A stretch of 64,000 nt of DNA, taken from the NCBI GenBank assembly GCA_002050165.1, contig MWSW01000012.1:124001-188000 (forward strand), written 5' to 3'. This stretch comes from Candidatus Tepidiaquacellales bacterium OLB4/UTCHB1. Its GTDB lineage: Bacteria; Bacteroidota; Ignavibacteria; Tepidaquicellales; Tepidaquicellaceae. Both the position numbers and the translations under genes were made by a program. Positions 1-8,080 of this stretch are shown piece after piece (the stretch's first letter is position 1; every line of letters starts with the position of its first letter). Under the pieces are notes generated by a model. The model was not told where the DNA came from. It was given only the letters and a program-made list of their open reading frames with translations, and made no database searches.

Positions 1-837
1 AATCCCGCCGGTGTTGAAATTTCCAACGAGTGTATTTGCGTAGAAAACGTTGAAAGAAAAAACTGCATTTTCAAAAATTACATCAACAGAAGGTGAATAA
101 ATTTCGTTCAGATTATGGTATATCATTAAATCCCGGTTTAGTCCGGTGCCTTCAAGCCGAGTTTCTATCAATTTGTTCTTCACAATTAAATCGGGAAACT
201 TTATTTCAAAATCTCTTACCTCTAAAAGTTTTGAATCAAAATACTTTGATATTGCCGAATTAATTGACACTGATAGCGAAATTGTAAAACGAAATTTTTC
301 CTGCTTATCACCAACAACCGGACTTAAATCATACCATGCATCTGCACTTGAAATATTCATTGTTACAGCTGCTCCGCTATCAGATTCGGTCTTTTGGGGT
401 GAACTACAAGCAATGTTCAAAATTAACGGGAGCAGGAGAAGATATAAAGAAACTTTCACTGTTGATTTATTACGATAAACTTTTAGAAACAGGTAAACCA
501 TCATTGAACCGATTGCATCCGCCAGCATATCTTCTAATTCAAAACTTCTGCCAGGTGTAATTGTTTGGTGAAACTCATCCGCTATTCCATACAAGACTGA
601 AAACAAGAATGCAAATTCGAGCGAAAAACGCTTTAAAATAACACTTTTATTCTGATTATTTAATGAATAAAAAAATAAGTAACATAATATGCCATATAAT
701 AAAATGTGGACAATTTTATCTGTAAAGCTGAGTTCAATATCTGGAAAATCATTGCCGGGAATAGAAGATAATACAAAAATGAAAACACAAAATGTAATAA
801 CAGGTAAATGGTATCTTATGAATTTCGATTGGATCAA
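1..837 (-). CDS. VanZ-family membrane protein with a lipoprotein-like C-terminal extension (3' end outside the window)
   Basis: The frame is open from a TTG at 837-835 to the window edge. The TTG overlaps the TGA of the upstream nnr gene, so translational coupling is likely. The first ~125 residues look like a VanZ domain: a first helix ending SSIPG, then the DKIVH motif, then ADEFHQ and PGR-FE--DMLADAIG, with four predicted membrane segments. Function within the VanZ superfamily is mostly unknown. The frame then continues without a stop into a second part that begins like a lipoprotein (GTG at 459-457, a run of leucines, then ACSS) and continues as a soluble domain I do not recognise. It may be a true fusion, or two genes joined by a lost stop or a sequence error, because tandem TAATAA lies in a shifted frame at 472-467. 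The VanZ call is good; the joint is uncertain. Confidence 0.75.
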   Translation of the reverse strand, partial: MIQSKFIRYHLPVITFCVFIFVLSSIPGNDFPDIELSFTDKIVHILLYGILCYLFFYSLNNQNKSVILKRFSLEFAFLFSVLYGIADEFHQTITPGRSFELEDMLADAIGSMMVYLFLKVYRNKSTVKVSLYLLLLPLILNIACSSPQKTESDSGAAVTMNISSADAWYDLSPVVGDKQEKFRFTISLSVSINSAISKYFDSKLLEVRDFEIKFPDLIVKNKLIETRLEGTGLNRDLMIYHNLNEIYSPSVDVIFENAVFSFNVFYANTLVGNFNTGGI

Positions 838-2357
838 AGGTTAAACTTCTTTTTGACTTCCGGTATTACTTCCAATAAATCTGATGCGACCATTGAACTT
901 GAACCAAACTTATCCACGAGTAAATCAGAGCAATATCCGTGTAAGTATGTACCTGCGACTGCAGACGTGAAAGGATTTTCCCCCCGCGAAACTAAACTTG
1001 TTATAATGCCTGCAAGAACATCACCACTACCGAAGGTTGAAAGATTTTCCGAACCGGTGGAGTTTATTACAAAACTATCACCATTAGTTATTATCGTCGT
1101 AGAGCATTTTAAGGTTACGATGACATTATTCATTCCGGCAAATCCTTTAGATAAACTATAAAAATTTTTTTTAACAGCATCTGATGTACAATTAAGAATC
1201 CTCGCGAACTCTCCAATATGTGGTGTAAGAATAAGTTTGGCAGGTGAAGACCGGAGGTTGTTCATGTTTATATATCTCAAAGCATCGCCATCAACAACTA
1301 CAGGCACTTCAGCATTGGCGAGTACAAGATCAAGAAGCTTTTTTGTATAATCAGAAATTCCACAACCTGACCCGATTAAAACCGCATCAGCCCATTTGAT
1401 TTTCTCCATTACCGAATCAACATCCTTCTGCGAGCTGATATCTACCGAGAGTTTTACAGGTTCAGTTAAAATCGAACACATTATTTCATTAACTTCATCG
1501 GGAAATGCTACAATTACCGCACCGGAACCCATTCGCATTGCTGAAAGTGTACACAATCTTGCTGCACCGGTATAACCTGCGGAACCTGCTATTATCAATA
1601 ATTTTCCGGTATCATATTTGTTCGATAACTTGTCTCTAACCTTAATATTCTTACTGATATCAATAAACTCTGATCTAAAAATTTTTTCACGATTGAACTG
1701 CGAAAACACTTCACTACCAGTTCCTATTTCAGCAACCTTTATCTCTCCTGAATATATTTTACCTTTTTCAAACAGAGTATCAAATTTATACACACCCATA
1801 CTTATAGTAACATCACATTTTAAAACGGGATTATCCGTATTATACCTATCAAGACACGATGGTATATCAATTGCACAAACGAATTTTGATTTAATTGAGT
1901 TAATGTGAGATATAATTTTTTTAACATGATTATCTGGCGATCCCCGAAACCCGATTCCAAATATTGCATCAACAATTAACGAATTTTCAACAGATGGGAG
2001 AGAATCATTTTCAGAAAAGTAATCAAACTTATTGATATCGAGATTGAGAGAGTTAATAAGATTGTAATTTAATGCAGCATCACCTTTTAAATGTGTCGAT
2101 TGGTATAGCATGATTAGATTCACCTTAAAACCATTGATCGCGAGGTGTCTTGCTATAACAAAACCATCACCTGCATTATTTCCTTTCCCGCATAAAATAA
2201 ATATATCTTCTAAACTGTTCTTCCTAAAATAATCACTAATAATCAGTGAAGCTCTCAATCCTGCATTCTCCATCAAAATGCAAGAAGGGATACCGCTCTG
2301 TTTTACAATTTCACTTTCTGCGTTTAAAACCTCACGGTTGAAAAAAACATTCTTCAC
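834..2357 (-). CDS. nnr: Bifunctional NAD(P)H-hydrate epimerase / ADP-dependent NAD(P)H-hydrate dehydratase
   Basis: This cytosolic metabolite-repair enzyme re-converts damaged NADHX and NADPHX to NAD(P)H. The N-terminal YjeF-type epimerase half (about residues 1-215) carries the glycine-rich GKGNNAGDGF motif. The C-terminal ribokinase-like dehydratase half (about 230-505) carries GSAGYTGAA and the FGSGDVLAG motif expected at the ADP site. At 507 residues it has the usual length of the fused protein. It starts at GTG (2357-2355), which overlaps the rpe stop as GTGA, and its own TGA overlaps the TTG of the VanZ gene, so rpe-nnr-vanZ read as one translationally coupled unit. Confidence 0.95.
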   Translation of the reverse strand: MKNVFFNREVLNAESEIVKQSGIPSCILMENAGLRASLIISDYFRKNSLEDIFILCGKGNNAGDGFVIARHLAINGFKVNLIMLYQSTHLKGDAALNYNLINSLNLDINKFDYFSENDSLPSVENSLIVDAIFGIGFRGSPDNHVKKIISHINSIKSKFVCAIDIPSCLDRYNTDNPVLKCDVTISMGVYKFDTLFEKGKIYSGEIKVAEIGTGSEVFSQFNREKIFRSEFIDISKNIKVRDKLSNKYDTGKLLIIAGSAGYTGAARLCTLSAMRMGSGAVIVAFPDEVNEIMCSILTEPVKLSVDISSQKDVDSVMEKIKWADAVLIGSGCGISDYTKKLLDLVLANAEVPVVVDGDALRYINMNNLRSSPAKLILTPHIGEFARILNCTSDAVKKNFYSLSKGFAGMNNVIVTLKCSTTIITNGDSFVINSTGSENLSTFGSGDVLAGIITSLVSRGENPFTSAVAGTYLHGYCSDLLVDKFGSSSMVASDLLEVIPEVKKKFNL

Positions 2358-3013
2358 TTCTTTGAAATAAATTCTTTCATTTGCTGAATTACGGATTTCT
2401 TGTCACCGGCTTTGAATATAGATGCGCCTGCAACAATCATGTCCGCGCCGGCATCACATACTACCCCGATATTGTCCAAATTGATTCCACCGTCAATCTG
2501 GATTTTTACATTTAACTTTCTATCGTCAATTACTTTCCTTAACTGGCGTATTTTATTTAATACTGCCGGAATAAATTTTTGACCTCCGAATCCTGGATTT
2601 ACACTCATCAATAAAATGTAATCAGCTATACCAAGAACATCATCAAGTAAACTCACCGGTGTAGCAGGATTCAGTACAATTCCGGTTTTACAGTTACGTA
2701 ATTTAATCTGACTGATAATACGGTTCAGGTGGTAATTATTTTCGAAATGCACAGAAATCATATCGGCTCCCGCGTCAATAAACTTGTCAATATATAGTTC
2801 AGGTTTTTCAATCATGAGGTGAACATCTAAGGGGAGTTTTGAAATTTTGTTTACTGCTGAAACTACATCAGGACCAAAACTGATATTTGGGACAAAATGT
2901 CCATCCATGATATCGCAATGAATTATATCAGCTCCAGATTCCTCAATAATTTTTATTTCTTCACCCAAGTTTAAGAAATCCGCAGATAGTATCGAAGGAC
3001 ACAATAATCTCAT
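2354..3013 (-). CDS. rpe: Ribulose-phosphate 3-epimerase
   Basis: Interconverts ribulose 5-phosphate and xylulose 5-phosphate in the pentose phosphate pathway. The 219-residue protein shows the full TIM-barrel signature: LCPSILSADF at the N-terminus, CDIMDGHFVPN and DVHLMIE with the metal ligands, MSVNPGFGGQ, QIDGGIN, and VAGASIF at the phosphate site. It is the first gene of rpe-nnr-vanZ. A strong terminator for the upstream PASTA gene lies about 25 bases before its start, so it probably has its own promoter in the short gap or depends on read-through. Confidence 0.97.
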   Translation of the reverse strand: MRLLCPSILSADFLNLGEEIKIIEESGADIIHCDIMDGHFVPNISFGPDVVSAVNKISKLPLDVHLMIEKPELYIDKFIDAGADMISVHFENNYHLNRIISQIKLRNCKTGIVLNPATPVSLLDDVLGIADYILLMSVNPGFGGQKFIPAVLNKIRQLRKVIDDRKLNVKIQIDGGINLDNIGVVCDAGADMIVAGASIFKAGDKKSVIQQMKEFISKK

Positions 3014-3033
3014 AGATTAAATTGATAAATTAA

Positions 3034-3069
3034 ATAAAAAATCCCCGTTACGCCTCATTCGTAACGGGG
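3034..3069 (-). terminator. Rho-independent terminator after the PASTA gene
   Basis: A perfect 9-bp inverted repeat (CCCCGTTAC at 3043-3051 with GTAACGGGG at 3061-3069) encloses a 9-base loop. On the minus strand it is followed by ATTTTTTATTT. It lies between the PASTA gene stop (3121) and the rpe start (3013), separating those transcripts. Confidence 0.85.
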
Positions 3070-3120
3070 TTTGGAGAAAAGATGGCTAAAAAAGAACGCG
3101 TTATGAGGTTTGAAAATTTT

Positions 3121-3957
3121 CTATTCCTGTTCCGAACCTTTAGGAATTCCCGGAGCAGGCGAGGTTTTATCATTATTAGTCTCAGGCTCTGTTGTTTTTG
3201 TATTGTCTTCTGAATCTCCCTCTTCTAATGGTACAGTCTCTTCAATTATAATCAACTTTGAAACGAAAATGTCAACCGCAGTTTGTTCATTTGCGGACTT
3301 GTCTTTTTTCGGATATTGATCCAGTACTTTTCCAGGTGATTCGCTGCTTGCAATATATGTAATCCGTCCGACTTTTAATTTCGATTCTGTAATTATGTTC
3401 TTTGCCTCTTGCAATGATTTTCCGATTACATCCGGAACGCGGAGATTACCTATTTCCGGTCCGTTGCTTATGATTAAATCTATCTTCGTGTCGCGCTTTA
3501 CCTTACTGCCGGGTTGGATTATCTGACTTATAACATATTCATCAGGGAATTCATTTGAAAATTTCTTTACGGTTTCTCCAATATCCAATCCCCGTTGCTG
3601 CAAATAAAATCTCGCGTCCCTTAAAGAACGTCCAACCAATCTCGGTACGTCAATCAGTTGTTCACCACCGCAAACTGTAAGGTAAATTCGTCTGCTACCT
3701 TTAACCATTTGGCCGGCAGGTGGATTTTGTTCAAGTATCTGACCTATAGGTTTCGTTTCATCGTATTTTACATCACCCTGCTTGACCTGTAAGCCTGAAT
3801 TTTCTAAAACCCGCTTTGCTTCTATAAACGTCATACCTATCACTGATGGCACTTCCACCAAATCTGAATGCTTAACATACCAAGGCATTAACAAATTATT
3901 AAAAAGAAAAAAAATCCCTACTGAGCATATTAATACAATCGCGATTTTCTTGAGCAT
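3121..3957 (-). CDS. Membrane-anchored PASTA-domain protein
   Basis: This 278-residue protein has one N-terminal membrane segment (about residues 5-25), then three PASTA repeats (roughly 37-105, 107-170 and 175-245), then an acidic, Pro/Thr-rich tail. Each repeat shows the PASTA pattern: VPSVIGM, VPRLVGRSL and VPDVIGKSL start a repeat, and G-ILEQNPPAG, IISQIIQPGSKV and GKVLDQYPKK mark its later strand. In Ser/Thr kinases and penicillin-binding proteins such repeats bind peptidoglycan. Here no kinase or transpeptidase domain is attached, so a stand-alone envelope-binding role is inferred. Transcription appears to be monocistronic, ending at the hairpin at 3043-3069. Confidence 0.9.
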   Translation of the reverse strand: MLKKIAIVLICSVGIFFLFNNLLMPWYVKHSDLVEVPSVIGMTFIEAKRVLENSGLQVKQGDVKYDETKPIGQILEQNPPAGQMVKGSRRIYLTVCGGEQLIDVPRLVGRSLRDARFYLQQRGLDIGETVKKFSNEFPDEYVISQIIQPGSKVKRDTKIDLIISNGPEIGNLRVPDVIGKSLQEAKNIITESKLKVGRITYIASSESPGKVLDQYPKKDKSANEQTAVDIFVSKLIIIEETVPLEEGDSEDNTKTTEPETNNDKTSPAPGIPKGSEQE

Positions 3958-4152
3958 AGTGCAAAAGTAAAAAACTTAATTGAAAAATAAAATCATTTTT
4001 TAAAGGACAATTTCAAATGCAAAATTAGTTAATGTTATAGTTTAAAAGATTAAAATAGTTATATTATTTATAATGTAGTTAACAATTTTTATTTATTCGT
4101 TTACTTACTGATTGATTTTAATTTTTCCACAATATTTTAATGAACTCCATTA

Positions 4153-4180
4153 AAAAAGGCGGCTTCAAAGCCGCCTTTTT
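4153..4180 (-). terminator. Terminator after the Ycf48-like cargo gene
   Basis: An 11-bp inverted repeat (AAAAAGGCGGC at 4153-4163, GCCGCCTTTTT at 4170-4180) with a 6-base loop. T-runs flank it on both strands, so it may act in both directions. It lies 51 bases past the stop of the 4231-5529 gene. Confidence 0.85.
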
Positions 4181-4230
4181 GTTTTCCTTCGATGAATAAC
4201 AATTCACCATCAGGAATCACCGTTTAAAAT

Positions 4231-5529
4231 TTACTTGATTAACATCATTTTCTTAGTTTCGCTAAACGCTCCGGCATCCAACCTGTAGAAATACATTCCG
4301 CTCGTAAGATTTGTGGCATCAAATGTAAATTCATAACTACCTGCATCCAGAGATTGATTGACTAATACATCAACTACCCTTCCGGTAATATCAAATACAG
4401 TTAATTTTACAAACTCAGATGAAGGTAATCCAAAATTAATTTTTGTTACAGGATTGAAAGGATTCGGATAGTTCTGCGATAGTTTGAAAGCATCGGGTAC
4501 AATTTCGGAATTTCCTGAAATTGAAGTAGCCGATAGATTGTCAGTAAACAACGAAGTAGCGTATGTTCCGTTACCGACTTCACCGATTGCATATCCATAA
4601 TCAGTAGTTGGGAGGGAAACTCCGTACAAATGATTCGTTGTACCTGAAGTTTCATTTGACCATACTTGACCACCGTTAAGCGACTTTAGCATTACACCAT
4701 TATCACCAACTGCTACGAGCGTATATGGCGGAGCGCCTGAAGGCGCAGCATCAACTGCCCTCAAATGTTGTGATGTTATTCCGTGTGAGATATCTGTCCA
4801 GCTTAATCCACCGTTCTTTGTTCTGATTATCCTGCCATTGTTTCCGACGATGACTGCTCTGTTCTCTCTGAATGAGACAACTGAATTGAGATAGTCGTAA
4901 ATTCCCATTGACATTTGGATGTTTACGAACAACCAGGATGTACCGTGATTAGTTGTTCTGTACAACCGACCATCAGTTGCTGCAATATAAGCTTTTCCAT
5001 AACCCGATGATAGTGGATCATTGTAACCGTAATCCAACGCGATACTATGCATTGTCCATGGAATATCAGTTCTCATTGTATACGGCAGAGTAGTGTGAAC
5101 CTCGTAGTATGCACCAGCATAGCCGATGACAATGTATCTATCGATATATGGATCGTAAGTGACATCCCTGAAATGATTGTAATAACCTGACGGTGCAAAT
5201 GGAATGGAACGATCTAACCATGTAGCTCCACCGTCAAGAGTGATGTAAATTGAACCATACGACCCAACTGCTGCGACAATATTGGAGTTGTATGCGTAAA
5301 CTGACGTAAACCATACTCCGGGTACTGATTTTACAACTTCCCATGAGATTGCACCATCGGTTGTTTTCAAAACCGACCCTTGCTCTCCGACCGCATATCC
5401 AAGTTGGTCGTCAACGAAATCCACTGCAAATAATGACCATGGAAAATAGGTATTGAAGTGCGTCCATTGTGCGTATGATGCGCTCGCCATTATAAACATC
5501 ACAATGAACAGGAGAAGATTTTTTTTCAT
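4231..5529 (-). CDS. Secreted Ycf48-like beta-propeller protein with T9SS type A sorting domain
   Basis: The 432-residue precursor has a signal peptide (about residues 1-20, ending ASYAQ). Six repeated units follow, of the form GYAVGEQGSVLKTTDGAISW, -VGSYGSIYITLDGGATW, -IVGNNGRIIRTKNGGLSW and -VGDNGVMLKSLNGGQVW. This is the Ycf48/BNR-like propeller pattern. The last ~85 residues are a T9SS type A sorting domain with LSQNYPNPFNP, then FDITGR, SGMYFYRL and a KKMMLIK end. The protein is expected to cross the outer membrane through the type IX system and stay on the surface or be released. The ligand is unknown. It appears to be a single-gene unit with its own terminator. Confidence 0.9.
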   Translation of the reverse strand: MKKNLLLFIVMFIMASASYAQWTHFNTYFPWSLFAVDFVDDQLGYAVGEQGSVLKTTDGAISWEVVKSVPGVWFTSVYAYNSNIVAAVGSYGSIYITLDGGATWLDRSIPFAPSGYYNHFRDVTYDPYIDRYIVIGYAGAYYEVHTTLPYTMRTDIPWTMHSIALDYGYNDPLSSGYGKAYIAATDGRLYRTTNHGTSWLFVNIQMSMGIYDYLNSVVSFRENRAVIVGNNGRIIRTKNGGLSWTDISHGITSQHLRAVDAAPSGAPPYTLVAVGDNGVMLKSLNGGQVWSNETSGTTNHLYGVSLPTTDYGYAIGEVGNGTYATSLFTDNLSATSISGNSEIVPDAFKLSQNYPNPFNPVTKINFGLPSSEFVKLTVFDITGRVVDVLVNQSLDAGSYEFTFDATNLTSGMYFYRLDAGAFSETKKMMLIK

Positions 5530-5745
5530 GACTTTATCCTTTTTTTAGATTTTTTTTCGTGCTATGCTGCTTGTTAACGCTAAATTTTAATTTATTTTGT
5601 ATCGGCAATTTGATTTCCGAAATTTATTTTGACTTTTAGATTCTTTATTTGTACAAATGAAAACATTTTCATTACCAATTTCAATTGATTTTTTTTTATT
5701 CATCCCGAATTTAACATTTCCTTAACATCATTTTACTCTGTGGGA

Positions 5746-8064
5746 TTATTTAATCAAAGCCATTTTCTTGACTGCAACGAAATCCCCTGCTTTTAATTTA
5801 TAAAAATAGACACCGCTGGAAAGTTCACCGGAATCAAAGTTTAAGCTATATGTACCTGCTGAAAGAAAACTGTTAATCAGTGTGCTTACTTTTCGTCCTG
5901 TAACATCGAAAACAGACAATTCAACCATAACACTTGCCGGAATGCTGAATCTGAATGTTGTAAAGGGATTAAACGGATTCGGGAAATTCTGTTCAAGCGT
6001 GTAATCCGACGGAACTTCTTCAGTTTCCTTTTTAATATTGATTGTACCGCCACCGTCAATTAGCCTAGCAGATAATTCCTGAAAATACTGATTTGCAATT
6101 AATGAATCATAAACGATAAATGTTACCTCATCATTATTGTAAATCGCATTATTACTGAAGTTCGCCGAACCGGTTTGAACCAGTGGATTGCTTGATGGCA
6201 GATCAGGGTCAATGACCATATACTTATGGTGCAATTGCCCCGGTACACCCGCTAACCACACACGTGCCGGCGGATTCCAAGGATAACTACCACCTATTCC
6301 TTTCATCTCTTTGTAAATTGCCTCAGTTGAATTTGCGTTATCAAATACTCCTCTGACCATAACATCAGGTGGATTATAAACGTTCTTCATGCGGTTTGCA
6401 ATATTGAATCTCGTAAATGCAAAAATTGCAAAGTTCACGGACTTATCAGTTTCATCAATAATTTTCTCTTCCATCAAAGTTGAAAGATTTTGTTGAGGTG
6501 AAAAATATAACTCAGCCTTTTTACCGTTAATCACGAAATTTGTCGGAGCAACAACAGATTTATTTTCTCCAAACTTAGCTAACGATGGATTATTGTATTC
6601 TGAGGCTGAACCCCACATCTGTTCAAACTCTCGGGTAAATGCTTTGCACAATGACTGATCCTGAACCAGCATTACATTTTGCGCGTCTTCATAAAATTGT
6701 TGGTTAGTTATATTTGCTGAACCAAACCAAACCCAGTCATCAGCGTGAGAAGAATTATTTTTTGAATCGAAGATTAGAAATTTGTCGTGCATTATTCCAT
6801 CGCTACCGTCCGGACGCTTTTGTACTTTGATACCGGCTGCAATTAAATCATTAATAAGTTGCTGGTTCGGTCTGCTGTCATATACAATCCTAATTTTCAC
6901 TCCACGAATAACTGCATATATTAAACGATCCTTTATTGCCGTAATATCATTAAACGAGTATATCGCCATGTCAATTGAATGTTGTGCAGAATCAATTCTC
7001 TGGATTAAGCGCTGCCTGAAATCCACAAATCCGTTTGCATTGTTGTTTTGCATTGCAATAGTCGTATCAACCCATCGATTGAAGTAAACTTCAATTGCAC
7101 CTGTCGAGCCGGATGAAGAAGATGTAGCGAAATAAAGCGGACTGCTTGATGATGTTCCCTGTCCGTTGGTTGAAAATACCATGCAATAATATATCGTCCC
7201 GGGCATCAATCCGGTTAAATCTACCGAATGACTTGTTGTCTGCCCCGAACTATAAACCGAATCAGTGAACACTACCGGTTGGTAATTTGAATCAGTAGGA
7301 AAAATTTTTACTTTGCTATCGCCGGGTAACTGTGTCTGCCACGAAATTGTTACCGAAGTTGATGTAATATTAGATTCTGTTGGATTAACGCTTATAATCG
7401 GACCACCTGATTGAACAATATCTGCAATTGATCTCGGCTGTAATTGATAACCCCCACAATACGGAGCATTTGATACATACTGTCCCATAACCCCTATTAT
7501 ATCAAAAGAACCGGTTGGTATATTCGTACCCGGAATATTTGTTGAAACGCTTATCCTGATTGTTCCTGTACCTGTTGGATCTGTTATTTCGTAATTTTGA
7601 TTGCCTCCGAATGTACCGGTTGCTGTCATGCTTACTCCGTTTATCCTTACAAGTTTACCTTCGTATTCTTCGAGTTGACAATTTTGATTGTTCATCTGTG
7701 CTACGGTAATAACCTGAGGTTCTACGGTATTTCCTGAACTTAAAACATTATGCGTTGTATTTTCAAATTCCGTCAAACCGCGGAAGTGAACTATCGTACC
7801 GGTTACTTCAACCGAATCGCCCAACTGTACTCCATTTGCAAAGGTTGAATTGTAAACAACAACCCCATATAGGCCGTCCTGTATGTATGATGCAATTCCC
7901 AATTGTGTATTTGAAGTGACTACGCCACGGACAGTTCTTGATTGTCCATTAAGTAAAGGGACTCCGCTTGCATCGTTTTCCCTTACTGAGCTAATCGGTA
8001 CAACCTGAGCTGTTACATCAGAAATAATTAATGAAACCCATAAAATAATAAATAACTTTTTCAT
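5746..8064 (-). CDS. Secreted phospholipase D-like (HKD) enzyme with OB-fold-like and Fn3 domains and T9SS sorting domain
   Basis: The 772-residue precursor has a signal peptide (about 1-19). An OB-fold-like N-terminal domain (about 25-215; RTVRGVVTSN, SYIQDGLYGVVVY, GDSVEVTGTI) is followed by a fibronectin III-like domain (about 223-315). A PLD-like region carries two HKD motifs, HDKFLIFD near residue 426 and HHKYMVID near 612, each followed by a GSAN(I/F) segment. The T9SS type A domain (NFPNPFNP) is C-terminal. PLD-family enzymes with two HKD motifs cut phosphodiester bonds in lipids or nucleic acids. The OB-like domain is common in secreted nucleases, so an extracellular nuclease is a reasonable but unproven guess. 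It is the last gene of the operon running from 16115, 16 bases after the GT-C-like gene. Confidence 0.88.
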   Translation of the reverse strand: MKKLFIILWVSLIISDVTAQVVPISSVRENDASGVPLLNGQSRTVRGVVTSNTQLGIASYIQDGLYGVVVYNSTFANGVQLGDSVEVTGTIVHFRGLTEFENTTHNVLSSGNTVEPQVITVAQMNNQNCQLEEYEGKLVRINGVSMTATGTFGGNQNYEITDPTGTGTIRISVSTNIPGTNIPTGSFDIIGVMGQYVSNAPYCGGYQLQPRSIADIVQSGGPIISVNPTESNITSTSVTISWQTQLPGDSKVKIFPTDSNYQPVVFTDSVYSSGQTTSHSVDLTGLMPGTIYYCMVFSTNGQGTSSSSPLYFATSSSSGSTGAIEVYFNRWVDTTIAMQNNNANGFVDFRQRLIQRIDSAQHSIDMAIYSFNDITAIKDRLIYAVIRGVKIRIVYDSRPNQQLINDLIAAGIKVQKRPDGSDGIMHDKFLIFDSKNNSSHADDWVWFGSANITNQQFYEDAQNVMLVQDQSLCKAFTREFEQMWGSASEYNNPSLAKFGENKSVVAPTNFVINGKKAELYFSPQQNLSTLMEEKIIDETDKSVNFAIFAFTRFNIANRMKNVYNPPDVMVRGVFDNANSTEAIYKEMKGIGGSYPWNPPARVWLAGVPGQLHHKYMVIDPDLPSSNPLVQTGSANFSNNAIYNNDEVTFIVYDSLIANQYFQELSARLIDGGGTINIKKETEEVPSDYTLEQNFPNPFNPFTTFRFSIPASVMVELSVFDVTGRKVSTLINSFLSAGTYSLNFDSGELSSGVYFYKLKAGDFVAVKKMALIK

Positions 8065-8080
8065 TGTAGATTTGTTTAGT

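Noticed and set aside
146-560. Plus-strand ORFs at the window start
   Set aside because: They are antisense shadows of the VanZ-family gene, whose motifs read well on the minus strand.
3082-3240. Plus-strand ORF starting ATGGCTAAAAAAGAACG with an apparent GGAG upstream
   Set aside because: It runs antisense through the PASTA gene tail and becomes low-complexity; no support beyond an ATG.
5690-5745. Possible hairpin after the PLD-like gene
   Set aside because: The repeat (ATCCC/GGGAT) is short and followed by A rather than T on the minus strand.
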